From Leptodontidium sp. MPI-SDFR-AT-0119 (Eukaryota; Ascomycota; Leotiomycetes; Helotiales; Leptodontidiaceae): a stretch of 64,000 nt of DNA. Each line of letters begins with the position of its first letter. The stretch's first letter is position 1. This document shows, in pieces, positions 33,803-44,000 of the stretch. Where the stretch lies: positions 186,001-250,000 of the forward strand of contig JAHLEZ010000044.1 of assembly GCA_020726505.1 (NCBI GenBank), in the 5' to 3' direction. The notes beneath the pieces are model-generated. The model was not told the origin of the DNA, did not search any database, and saw nothing but the letters and a program-made list of their open reading frames with translations. The translations under genes and the position numbers were made by a program.

Positions 33803-34471
33803 CAAGTTCCAAAGTCTTTGGGAATGGTTGATGGAGTGTTGCTGAGATGGAGTGTTACTGAGATGGAGTGTTACTGAGATGCAGTGTTGCTGAGGTGGAA
33901 CGTCCTGGCAACCGGTTATATTCCAAATTTTTTGCCAGTCGTACGTCAAGGAAATCTTCGTACGCAATCCTGCAGGCTACGGGTAAAATTTGCACTGCTG
34001 TTTCTCGGCTACTTCATCAACCAGACCATGGACACTTTCTCTTGTACTCCCACACTCGCATATCTCCACAAATGTGACGCTGTCGATAGGACGGGTTCCA
34101 ACCAAGTCGGTTGGAGGCCTACTCAAACCCCTCAATTGGGATGCCTACGGTAGCGTTTGGCCCAATAGAAGCCACAGGCTGCTAGGAAGTTCGCTGATGC
34201 TATCATGTGCGATTCAGTGGCGAAGAGGTTGGGTTCTTATCAATGAGTTTTCTTTTTGGAATCTTTGCTTTTATCTTTAGGCCAATCGATCTGTCTTATT
34301 GGCTACCACCTGGGCGACTGACCCATCACATTGATCTAGCAAGATACTACTGTTGTAGGGGCTAATTAGTGTGCGCTTTGCAGATCTCTTTAAGAAGGCG
34401 GTGAAATGTCTTTTTTGACGGTCAAGTTTTGTCCGCTCTATACTTCTTTCCCCCCAAATAATTGTTGGCAC
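33803..34471. other. Upstream region of the fusion gene and spacer
   Basis: Contains the 16-bp tandem repeat at 33831-33894 just before the fusion gene start; the rest shows no gene. It separates that minus-strand gene from the plus-strand RBR pseudogene, so it may have held two divergent promoters. Confidence 0.5.
33831..33894. repeat. 16-bp tandem repeat, four copies
   Basis: ATGGAGTGTTRCTGAG repeated four times without spacing, in the 5' leader or promoter of the fusion gene. The fourth copy has one G-to-C change. Confidence 0.95.
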
Positions 34472-35828
34472 AATGGTGAACGTTTTTGACCCCATGGACG
34501 AAGCTAGTGCCGCATTGATTGTTCAACTCTAGATCCAAGACATTCAAGAACTCTCCAAAACATACTAAGGCAAGGGCAAAGCTCGGGATGGAGAGCTCTC
34601 GGACTCGCAGTTCGCAATAGAGCTGTTTCGAGACGATCTAGAGCGTACTGCTTCTATCCTTACCGATCTCCAGATGACGAGAAGCATCGCTCGGGCCTGC
34701 CAAATGGATGGCGATGTTCTCAGAGCCTTACTCTCCGAAGAGCAGACCGCAGCGAGCGACAGAGCGGCGGAGTGCAGACTCGGTGGTGCAACTCCGTACC
34801 TCATTCCACCACGGATAATCAAGCCTGAAAAGATGTACAAACCCCTGCCGACGAGCTCGACTCCGAATCGATTGGGGCAGCTTCCAATAGCGGCTCCGGC
34901 GAACCAGAGTCGTCGGACTGGGCAGGCACAAGACAGACTGCTCAAGCCTTGTACCGCCGCTGCATAGCTTGTCAAGAGCAAGTTCAACTCTCCCATACGG
35001 CCCTAGTTCCCTGCGGTCATGAATACTGACGAGACTGTCTGCAAGATCTATTTCGTGCCTCCGCAACTGATGATTCGTTATTCCCTCCCCGCTGCTGTCA
35101 CCAGCCGATTCCCACCACTGGGGCTGTACGGATTCTCCTGACCTCTACGCTTATTCAACAGTACAAGTTGAAGAAGGTTGAGTTCGACACGCCAGATCGA
35201 ACTTACTGCTCCAATCCCCTCTGCGCAGCCTTCATCCAGGAGGAAAACATTTTCGATGAGGAAGCCTCTTGTCCGGGCTGCAAGAGCGTAACCTGCACAC
35301 TATGCAAAGCCGCAAGCCACGAGGGGGACTGCCCCGCCGATACAGCGCTTCAGCAAGTGCTGCAAACTGCGGCCGACTGCGGATGGCAGCGATGCTTCTC
35401 CTGCCGCCGGCTGGTGGAACTCGACATTGGATGCAACCACATAACGTTTGTCTCAGGTTCTCGCCCGTCCGTTCAGCAGTCTAGCTAATTGACCTAGCTG
35501 CCACTGCGGTGCACAGTTCTGCTACGTCTGCGCACAACGTTGGAAGATGTGTGCCTGTCCACAATGGAATGAAGAGCGTCTCATGAGCCGCGCAGACCAA
35601 CTTGTCGCTCGTCAACCAGCGTGCGCCAATCCTTTACAAGTAAGGGAGCAAGTTGCTGAGGCAGCACAAATGCTGAGGGATCGGCACAACTGTAGTCATG
35701 AGAGCTGGGAGTATCTGAGGGGTCAGCATCGCTGTGAAGAGTGTTATCATACGTTGCCATCATTCATTTTTGAGTGTAGACAGTGTCATATACAGGCTTG
35801 CAAGAGGTGTAGACACAACAGGCTTTGA
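34472..35828 (+). pseudogene. RBR (RING-IBR-RING) E3 ubiquitin ligase, decayed
   Basis: The ATG at 34472 gives MVNVFDPMDEASAALIVQL, then TAG (34529) and TAA within 50 codons, both at probable Gln codons. Conserved N-terminal sequence continues (FAIELFRDDLERTASILTD). A frameshift falls between about 34780 and 34830. RING1 follows: RRCIACQEQ, then PCGHEY with TGA (35027-35029) in place of the next Cys. IBR: YCSNPLCAAF and SCPGCKSVTCTLCKAA. RING2: CFSCRRLVELDIGCNHIT, a 52-bp intron (35446-35497), CHCGAQFCYVC and WKMCACPQW. The downstream part is well preserved. The family is multicopy in fungi, which makes it a natural RIP target. Ubiquitin transfer by this copy is not possible. Confidence 0.85.
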
Positions 35829-36181
35829 TATTATCTTGTACCCAGGCGTGGACTAGCTAGCACATCGAGCCATAAGGAGATACAAACTGAATCGGAGAAT
35901 GTTTGGTTACGAATTGACTTGTAGCTGCCCCGCTGGAAGATCCTCAACCCCCGCTGTTTGCGGGCATGCCCTACCAGGCGGCCTGTAGTCTTTCCTGATC
36001 AGCAATGTGCCACGCATAACATACAAAAATGGAGAATTTTTTGTCATCAAAACCGTCAAGTCGATATGTAATGTCCAGAGAGATAGATCCACCAAGACAT
36101 TTCAGGACTTCGTGATTCGTTCGAAAAGGACCCATCAATTGCAAATAGCTTGTTCATGCCAAAGCAGAGACCCAGCAGGAT
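35829..36181. other. Spacer between convergent gene ends
   Basis: 3' ends of the RBR pseudogene and the CCCH gene. No other signal seen. Confidence 0.5.
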
Positions 36182-37006
36182 TTAGGATTTCTCTTCCCCC
36201 TCTAATCCCTCAAAGTCACACACAAGGCCCCTGCGCCGTGAAGGAAGGATCTCTCGGAGCAAGAAACGCAACAAGCCACCAGCATATGCGTCCTCCTTAG
36301 GAAAGTACCTCGCGTTCTCGATTGTATAATCCTGCAGCTCCTTGAGATTTGGAAAGACCCTCACAGCTGTACCCGTGCGCGGCATATCCACGAGATCCAC
36401 TAGATTCACATGTGTTTGACGAACTTGCTGATTACTGTCAGTCAGATGAAAATAAAATAAAATCTAGCCATGCACTTACTTCGCGACATTCCTTCAAACC
36501 CTCGGGTATAGGTTCAATGTTCAGGATACGGCATAGTTTGTGCCATGAATCCAGACTGTCCACATCAGTTCCATAAAGGTCATTAAATTGCCGCACCATT
36601 GCCGACTTGAAGTTCCGCTTTGCTTTCCGCATCTCGTAATCCTCCATATCCCATCCAAACACATCGCACATACGACTGAACTCATCCCACACCGGTGCTG
36701 ATGGATTATAGTCGAAGTCCTCATGCTGCGCAAAGAAGGCATCGATATGATCCGCCGGCCGAGAGTTTCCTTGACGCATGGCTTTCGCTCGAGTCCCTGG
36801 CAGCTTAGAGCGCGTAACAGACTATTGTGCCCAAAAGTCAACAGAGACACTCGACTGATTCAGGCGGAGTGCTAGAGGCATGGGAAATCTACCTTGGTGG
36901 CAGGACGGTTCTCTTGTAGGTCATGAGAGTATCTGCATCGTGATCCGAATCTGCATGTACCGGACCTGTAATGAAAACAGACATCTTTAGATTTGCTGCT
37001 GCTCAT
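36182..37006 (-). CDS. CCCH zinc-finger protein (about 233 aa)
   Basis: Complement of 36182-36427, 36480-36821 and 36893-37006. The finger CFHYRSGTCRFGSRCRYSH fits C-x7-C-x5-C-x3-H, typical of RNA-binding CCCH proteins. It sits at the N-terminus, followed by an acidic/aromatic region (HEDFDYNPSAPVWDEF), a conserved block (KSAMVRQFNDLYGTD; SWHKLCRILNIEPIP) and a C-terminal block (THVNLVDLVDMPRTGT; YFPKEDAYAGGLL). Introns are GTAGAT...AATAG (71 bp) and GTAAGT...ATCAG (52 bp), both keeping frame. An in-frame upstream ATG at 37084 would add 26 residues. The frame is intact. A role in RNA handling is inferred from the finger only. Confidence 0.75.
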
Positions 37007-37219
37007 TTTCGTTGGCAGAGAGTATTGGTCTTGATGGGATGTGGGGGGATAAGGTGTAGTATCCACCTTGGAGGTTGGCATGGGGTTAATAATATAGGAA
37101 AAAGCTTGGCGGAAGTTCGCGTATGCAAGATGGAGACTAGGGATTCTGACTGGGAAAGCGGAGAATCCATTTATGTCAATTGCAGGGAGGGGTTTATAAA
37201 TAACGAAGCCCGACTTCAT

Positions 37220-37530
37220 TTTATGATCTGGAGCGTAAAACGCACGCTAAGCAGGGAGATCAGCATCCAAAAGATTGCCACTCGGTATGTGTTTGGGATT
37301 TATTGAAGATTCGGAGTAATTTCACTAGATGCATCTTTAAACCCCCTGAGGAGTCGGTCAGAAATCCTCAAGCGGTCATAGCAGTACTCTCTTCAAATCT
37401 CGCCATTCATTATATACCTAAATAACATGAACAATGAAGACGTTATACCTCGGGTTCAGACTTGATAAGTAGATGTTCTGCATAACATTTGGTATAGAAC
37501 AAATTACCGGTCCTGGGCCACGACAGCGAG
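37220..37530. other. Spacer without recognised features
   Basis: About 300 bp between the CCCH gene start and the 3' end of the next minus-strand gene. Nothing recognised. Confidence 0.45.
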
Positions 37531-38869
37531 CTAAGCCATCAACACCTGGTTCTGTAAAATCCGATCTAGGAGGGCTGTAGATTTCGGATATCCCATAATC
37601 TGTTCTCGTTCAACCAGTTCAATCCCGAACTTCTTCGACAGATTTAAATTCCCTTTCCAAATTGCGCTAAGCATGTCGGAGACTGCATCGCTTACCCTAC
37701 GCAGGAATTCACCATGCTTGTCTTCCAGGTATCGAACAAGCCACCAAAAGACGTTGTTGGGAGTTGATAAAAGCCCACGAAAGATCAGCTGCGAGAAAAG
37801 AGGGAGGAGGGAGGAGAACCCACAAGGTATCGGTGATATTGAAAGCCTGTTCGCCGTCATCATTTGGAAGTGGGATTAGTCCGATTATCCCAAACCCAAA
37901 ATGTTGAACTAGCAGATCCAGCCGTTGTCCGATCCTGCGTAGCCTATTCACGGACCTCTCCTTCCGAGAGTATTCTGGACTCTTTTGATCTAGATCTGGA
38001 TATAGTTGAGCCAGCATTCCTTTCGAGATCCTCGAGTCTTCCATCACAAGCGGATTCCCAAGCCGTGAGCGCGGATTCTTAGAGATGCTCTGAATAGTTT
38101 CATGAACAAATCCATCGCTCGTTTTGTGGCTCCCTGAAAGGGACCTGAAGAGTTCTAGGATATGGCATCTCTTCAGAAAGCTCATATACATAACGTTGCC
38201 GCTCAAAGCCTCAATAGCCTCTACTCGTTCTTTGGGAGAAAGGTCCCAGGATGGGAGAGACAGTTTTCCTGTAAGCGGCCGCCGCTGTACGCTAGCCAGG
38301 TCGCGCAAGGTAACGAGGGATTCTGGGCTTGCAATTCCAAAATGGGCTTGCAATTCCAAAATAGAGTATGTTGAGCGTGACAAGATCGTTATCCCCAACA
38401 GCCACTTTGTCAGCCTTCAAGGCTGATGCAAGATCTGTTTGGAGAAAGGGTAGCCCAAGAGCGCGGCATCGGTCTCGTTCGAAACAAATATAATTATCTA
38501 TTTGTGTCGTTTTTGGTACGAAGTGCGGCGGCTTTCTTTTCTTCGACCTAGATTCGGGATCTTTGAGTCGTGTCTCTTGCATAACTCTAGAGCCTTCGTG
38601 GGGTGATGAGGGCGGTTGTCCCGAACCTATCCTCGAGAATACACATCAATAAAGCTAACGCATCTACTTGATCATATGCTAAAACTTACTTCCGGAAGCC
38701 TTCGACGACGTAATAGAATTACCCTCTTCTCGTCCTTTGCGACGCCTGGAAAGATTTTCGGTTTCATCATGAATGGGATCTCCCCACGTTTCAACCCCAT
38801 AAATTTCAGGGCTTGTAGAGCGGACGGGGAGTTCTGGCAGCTCTGGTCCACCTCGCAACTCATAATCAT
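37531..38869 (-). pseudogene. Unrecognised fungal gene broken by a 19-bp tandem duplication
   Basis: Exon 1 starts at the ATG at 38869 (MIMSCEVDQSCQNS) and ends before a perfect GTAAGT donor at 38689. A second exon reads KRKPPHFVPKTTQIDNYI and ALKADKVAVGDNDLVTLN, then meets an exact 19-bp duplication (38323-38360) that shifts the frame. In the shifted frame coding resumes as ASPESLVTLRDLASVQRR through RRIGQRLDLLVQHFGFG. The C-terminus (VFWWLVRYLEDKHGEFL, ILQNQVLMA) is in another frame from about 37820 and needs a short intron or a second shift. The exact splice site of intron 1 is unclear. I do not know the family. Apart from the shift the sequence looks little decayed. Confidence 0.65.
38323..38360. 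repeat. Exact 19-bp tandem duplication
   Basis: TGGGCTTGCAATTCCAAAA occurs twice back to back (38323-38341, 38342-38360) inside coding sequence. 19 is not a multiple of three, so it shifts the frame. Confidence 0.98.
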
Positions 38870-39122
38870 GGGTCTGGGCTGATACCAGATGAGAGGTATT
38901 GTGATCTTGGCTGTCGCTTAGCGCTGGGTTGACTATGTATGGAGTGAGAAAAACTAACTAGTTGATGGCGTGATTCCTGGGACTAAGCTAGAAGATTGAA
39001 AAACATTATTATTGTTGAGGAGGCTCGGAAGCTCATTAAAGTCATCCTGCATTATCCCGTTGATAAAAGCTTCTTGTTGGTGGCGACGTACTCCAGGTTT
39101 TGCATAATAGTTGGATCTCTCA

Positions 39123-39677
39123 TCAATACTGCTTGGTGGTAAGCATAGGGTATGGAATCTGAAAGATCATAACTTGCCCAAAGCGTTCTATGATACTCCT
39201 TGCGGTATCCATATCTTCCTGGGAATCCTGCCATGCTGCACCGATGATAGCGTTCACTGCAGTGCTCAATGTTGTCTTAGTTGGTCGGCCTCGTAAACGA
39301 AGGTTGAGTTTCAAATGTTTATCAATTTCGAAATCCTTTGCTCGAGCCTCAAGAGTATCTTTATCAGCAGCGGACAAGACGGCGTCACTTGCATCACCTG
39401 CAACTTCTTAGGAATGGAGTGTTTTCGGTAGCTCAGACTCACTGCGCCGCTTGTCGCCTCCAGAAAACACATTGACTATCACAATGAGTTGAAGGAGCTT
39501 GTCCCCAATATTAGCTAGCTTGCGATTTCCATCGTACTTGTCCCGCTCCTCGCTATTTGGGGATTCCTTATTGCCTTCTGCACCAGCTGTTGTCAACGCT
39601 TTTTCCAACAAGAAAATATCACTGAACATATAGCCAATATTTTCCTGTAGCTGAATGAGGTATTTTTCGGGAAACAT
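39123..39677 (-). CDS. Small RNase III-fold protein with degenerate catalytic residues (about 169 aa)
   Basis: Complement of 39123-39397 and 39443-39677, with a 45-bp intron (GTGAGT...TGCAG). It begins MFPEKYLIQLQENIGYMFSD, as RNase III domains do, followed by LLEKALTTAGAEG. The signature helix reads NRKLANIGDKLLQL instead of ER-LEFLGD-VL, so the catalytic Glu is Ala while the Asp is kept. The second helix reads TTLSTAVNAIIGAAW instead of the usual A-D-x-x-E-A-hIGA, so both catalytic acids are replaced. Three of the four metal ligands are therefore lost and the protein should not cut RNA; it may bind dsRNA or dimerise. I recall similar small inactive RNase III proteins in other ascomycetes. 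The start could lie further upstream. Confidence 0.72.
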
Positions 39678-40644
39678 GATCAGTTCGAGCTTGAATAAAG
39701 AGATCTCGATTTTTAAGTCGGATGGTTGTATCAAGAACCCAAAGGACTTCGGCCTAAGATTTGAATACTTGGAGTAACGGAAGTTTGGCTACATTACATC
39801 ATCCGCTGCCTTGCGTCACCAGGCTCCCGCTCGAAGGGCCCATTAGATGGACCCTCAGCGATCGACTCTCGATTACGCGCTGCGCCGAGAATACGCCATG
39901 CCCATTTGGGGGGTTGAAAGTTCGAGATGCTCCAAGCCCTGTATACGGCATAGCGTGATTTCCAGCACGGACTTGAGATCGGCGAGGCTTGTACACGACT
40001 AATTTCCCCATCATAGGTCAGCACCAAACAGAAGCTGGATAACATTTCGATCGATGAGAAAATAAGGCGGAATCGACACGCCATAACGAGGAAGAAGAAC
40101 GAGCAAAATGACATGTCAGTACTGGGCTAGCTTTATTAGCGTGCTTTGCGCTATTATTTTCTTGTGCGACGCCCACTTCGCACATGCTAGTGACATATCA
40201 CCGTCTTGGGATTGGACTCGCGCAAATACATTCGATGTAAACAGTGACCATAAGTCAATCTTGTGACAGAGATGACACGGCGCATAACCGACGCGGTCAC
40301 CGAATAGGCGTTCATCGATTGCATTCTTGGTGCTACTTTATCATAGAAAGAAACTTTGTGTTTCGGCGTTACCAGTTGGATGGAGAAGTGGAAGTTTCTG
40401 GATTCAGTTGTCAACGCCCACCTTTCTCCTTTATGACTTCTATTTCGTGAGTTTCTTGTTAGCTTATCCGTTCAGAAATCTTGAATCGACTTCAGTTGGA
40501 ATAATTGACGTACTTCCCGATAATGGCAACCCGGGGGGGGGGGGGGGGGGGGGGGGGATGGCGAGTCTTGAATTGGGGATGAGGGTTCGGTGGAAGAGGG
40601 GGTGATAGACAGGGTGCCGGCAGAGGCTGGAGAGGGGGAGATAG
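39678..40644. other. Region without supported genes
   Basis: Only short frames on both strands with no recognisable domain. Holds the 25-G run at 40533-40557. Confidence 0.5.
40533..40557 (+). repeat. Homopolymer of 25 G
   Basis: A continuous run of 25 G follows CAACCC. It can fold into G-quadruplex structures and is unstable during replication and sequencing, so its true length is uncertain. Confidence 0.9.
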
Positions 40645-41039
40645 CAGGGAACAGAGGCAATAGAGTGGATAGATGGAATAGGGGCGATAGAGGAGGTAGA
40701 GGCGGTAATACCTAGTGGGGTGGACCCCGACTCTGTCGATTCATCGAGCAAGGAGAGCATTGTCGGTGTGGCGATAACTGTATCTATTCTCACGATATAT
40801 CGAACCACAACAAACAGCCTGATGGAAGATTGGCAGAGCGCACAAAGGGAAAGGGAGGACTACAATTCATGGAAGAGACTCGTCAAGAGACCTCTAACGC
40901 CAAACGACACTAGAACGATTGAACTTTTATGGAACGGTGCTCTCATCATTTTGAAATGTCGCAGGAACGTGTAGCTAGGCTTCACGAGGCTGGAACGGTC
41001 TACAATGTGGATCTACGAAGTGACCCGGCGGTCGTTTAA
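40645..41039 (+). pseudogene. Unrecognised coding fragment, frameshifted, next to the LINE
   Basis: Open from 40645 to 40974 (includes KESIVGVAITVSILTIYRTT, REREDYNSWKRLVKRPLTP and RTIELLWNGALIILK). A one-base shift at about 40955 moves the reading to 40956-41039 (MSQERVARLHEAGTVYN, ending before TAA). Codon use and amino acid pattern look like a real protein C-terminus. I do not know the family. No upstream exon is evident, so it is probably a truncated remnant. Confidence 0.4.
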
Positions 41040-41076
41040 ACGGCCGTTATGCCGTATAATGAATGTTTAATTCTCC

Positions 41077-44000
41077 TATTATTATTATTATTATTATTAT
41101 TCCTTTTAACGTCCTGTGTAAGTCGAAGACTATAGTAGGACGGCTGGGGCTATGAGCCTCAGCGTTTCTATATAAGATACTAGAAAGGTAGCCAATTTGT
41201 TCCAGGGGACATTGAGGGCATAGCCCTAGTTATAACAAAGGAAAATTATAAAGGAAAGTGTAGAAGGTATTACGCTTCTTCCTCCTCTTGCTCCTCCTGC
41301 TCTTCTTCCTGCCTTCTCTCTAAGAACCATTTCCTGGTACAAAGCCTAGTCTTTTTGAGAAAATCTAGCGTCTTCTCGATCCCAATTTTTGTATACATTA
41401 GGAGAGGTAGACTCAGTCTTGCTCCCTTCATTTTGTCTCGTAGCTTGGCTCTCGCCTTGGCTATTCCTGTCTCTTTGCAGCTTAAAAGTAAATGGGCGGT
41501 TGTCTCTCTCCTACCACACCTACATAAGTCGCTATCCGTACGGCCTAGTCTATATAAGTATGACCTTATAAACCCATGGCCTAACTTCAATTAGAAGAAG
41601 GAGCTAGCTAGCTCTCTTCTAGTTCTAGGCGGTAGGTAGATCTTCGACCGTAGCTGCCAAGGGAATTACTTCCTATAAGTAGTTGTATTTTAGCAAGGCG
41701 TCTTTTTGTACTAGTCTAACGCCGACTCCCACTCTCTAGTACTAACTTGCTTCGCTTTACAGCCGAGGACTGCGAAGCTGGTTTTATTTGTATTTGGGGC
41801 TAGTGTCGTTGCTTACTTTACTAACGAGTCAGCTAGCTCGTTTCCGTATACTTCCGTATAGCCGGGGACCTAGTTGATTAATATTAAGGCTCCTTTAGTC
41901 TTAGCTAGCTCCGCTGCTTGAATGGCCCGGATTTAGCAAGCTTGACTTAGGTTATCCGATAGTGTTTTGAGACGGTGGAGTCTCGCCTGGTTATTTGAGT
42001 AGATGTAGTATAACTGGCCTGGCTTAGTAGCCTTACTAGCGTACTCGACTACTTAGGTAGTCCCTTCTAGCTCCCCGTTATAGACTAATTAGGAGTCCCC
42101 TAAGTTAGTCATCCTCTTGTAGACTACTTTAGGGGTGCCCCTCTTATAGTTTAGTACCACGAGCCCTACGCTTACTCCGGTTAAATCTTCCCCTAGTATA
42201 GACGAGGCATCTGTATAGATCGTGAATTCGTCTGCGCCTATGTACAGGTTCGAGTTGTGTATTTAAGCAGTTACTTCCTTTAGTAGCGGGCTAATATCAA
42301 CCGTATACGGCGTTACTCTGTTCCACGGTGGGTATTTAAAATGCTAGAGGGGCTCAAGGTCCTCTGTGTCGACTAGATCTTGAATTGAGGCCCGAATCCG
42401 TTCGAGTTGCACTGTTGGCTTAAGACTGGGTTTTATTAGGAGGTTTGAGAGTTCCTGGTTAATCGGGTACTTAGGGGCTAGTTTCAGTGCACGAATGGCG
42501 TATTTTCGAGTACTGGCGTTTAGTCGGACACAGGGAGGCTGTAGCGTTGCCTCGACCTCCATTGGCACTATCGGAGCTGTCTTAAATACCCCTAGGATTT
42601 TTCGTAGAGCTAGGTTTTGTAAGGCTTAGAGGGGTTTCTTAAACTGTGCCTGTCCCCTCTACTAAATCGGGGAGCCGTAGTCGGCTACACTAACTACACA
42701 GGCTAAGTATAACTGTCGTACTGTAAAAGGGGAGAGCCCTTTTACCGTGTTAGCTAGTCGTGTCATCCTCTAGAATGCCGATCGGGCCTGGCTCGTACGT
42801 ATTGCCACATACTACTTAAAAGTAAAGCCTAGGTCGAACTAGATACTTAGCCACCTGACTACTTCTTTTGGTTTTACGATGACCTTATTAGGTAGTCTGA
42901 GGCTAGCTGTCTTGGCTTCTTTTCCTCTAGTAAAGTGTATAAGTTCTGTCTTTACTAAGTCGAACTGTATGGCGTTCTTGGCGCCTAGCTCATATATCTT
43001 TGCTACTTCTCTCTGAAGAATCTTAATGTTCTTTTTGAGGCTTGTAGACACTACGGTAAGCGAGATATCATCGATATATGAGAGGACCTTGGCGGCAATT
43101 CGAGGAAAAAGCTCTCTAATGTATATCAAGAACAGTATAGGCGAAATTAGGCTACCCTAGGGTATTCTAGTCTCGATTCTGCTGAACTCTTTTGTTTGAC
43201 TGTCGAAAGAGAGTCTAAGTGACCGATTATTAAGGAATAATGAGGTCTATGCTACTACATTACTAGGCAATTAGAGCTTCTAAAGGATCCCGAGTAGTTA
43301 GTTCTTGGCCACATAGTCGAAGGCTCCTTTAACGTCGAGGAATAGAGTAGTAGTCTTCCGCTTTAGCCGTCTGTTTATTTCTACTTCATTAGTTAAGAGG
43401 AGTATAACGTCTATAGCTGATTTCTTTAGTCTGCCTCCGATTTAACTAGGGTGAAGCAGGTCGGTTGTTTCTGCTAAGTAGCTGAGCCTTTAGGCTAGAA
43501 TTCTTTCGCTTACTTTGCCGAGGCAGTTTAGTAGCGAGATAACTCGGTAGGCCTTTGGGGCTGTGTAATCTAGCTTTTCTTGCTTCTTTAGAATGGCTCC
43601 TGTGGCTTATCTCTAATATGTTAGGTGATATCCGATGTTAATTAAGCTAGAGTAGAGTTTGTAGAACACCTCGGGGATTACTCTGTAGGCTTGGAGGATG
43701 ATTTCCTGTGTAATGGAATCAGGGCCAGGAGTTCTCCCTTTGACCTTTACTGAGCATGCATTCTTTAGTTCTGTCCTAGTAAGATTGGGCCATTCCCACT
43801 TAGTCGAAGATTAGAACTCCTCCTAATTCGGCTCGAGGGCGCTCGGCGGGGGCGGGAATAGTGTATTTCGGAAGGCAGAGCATTTCCCCTCGAATGTATC
43901 TTCTAGCTGCGTAGGCGCAGATTGAATAGGAGGTGTTCTCTCTACCCGCTTGTCAGAAGTGTAAGCCATAGCCTTATAGATCGACTTTAGGTCCTCCTTT

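Noticed and set aside
40464..40808. Minus-strand proline-rich protein
   Set aside because: The Pro run is the antisense of the 25-G homopolymer; no other coding evidence.
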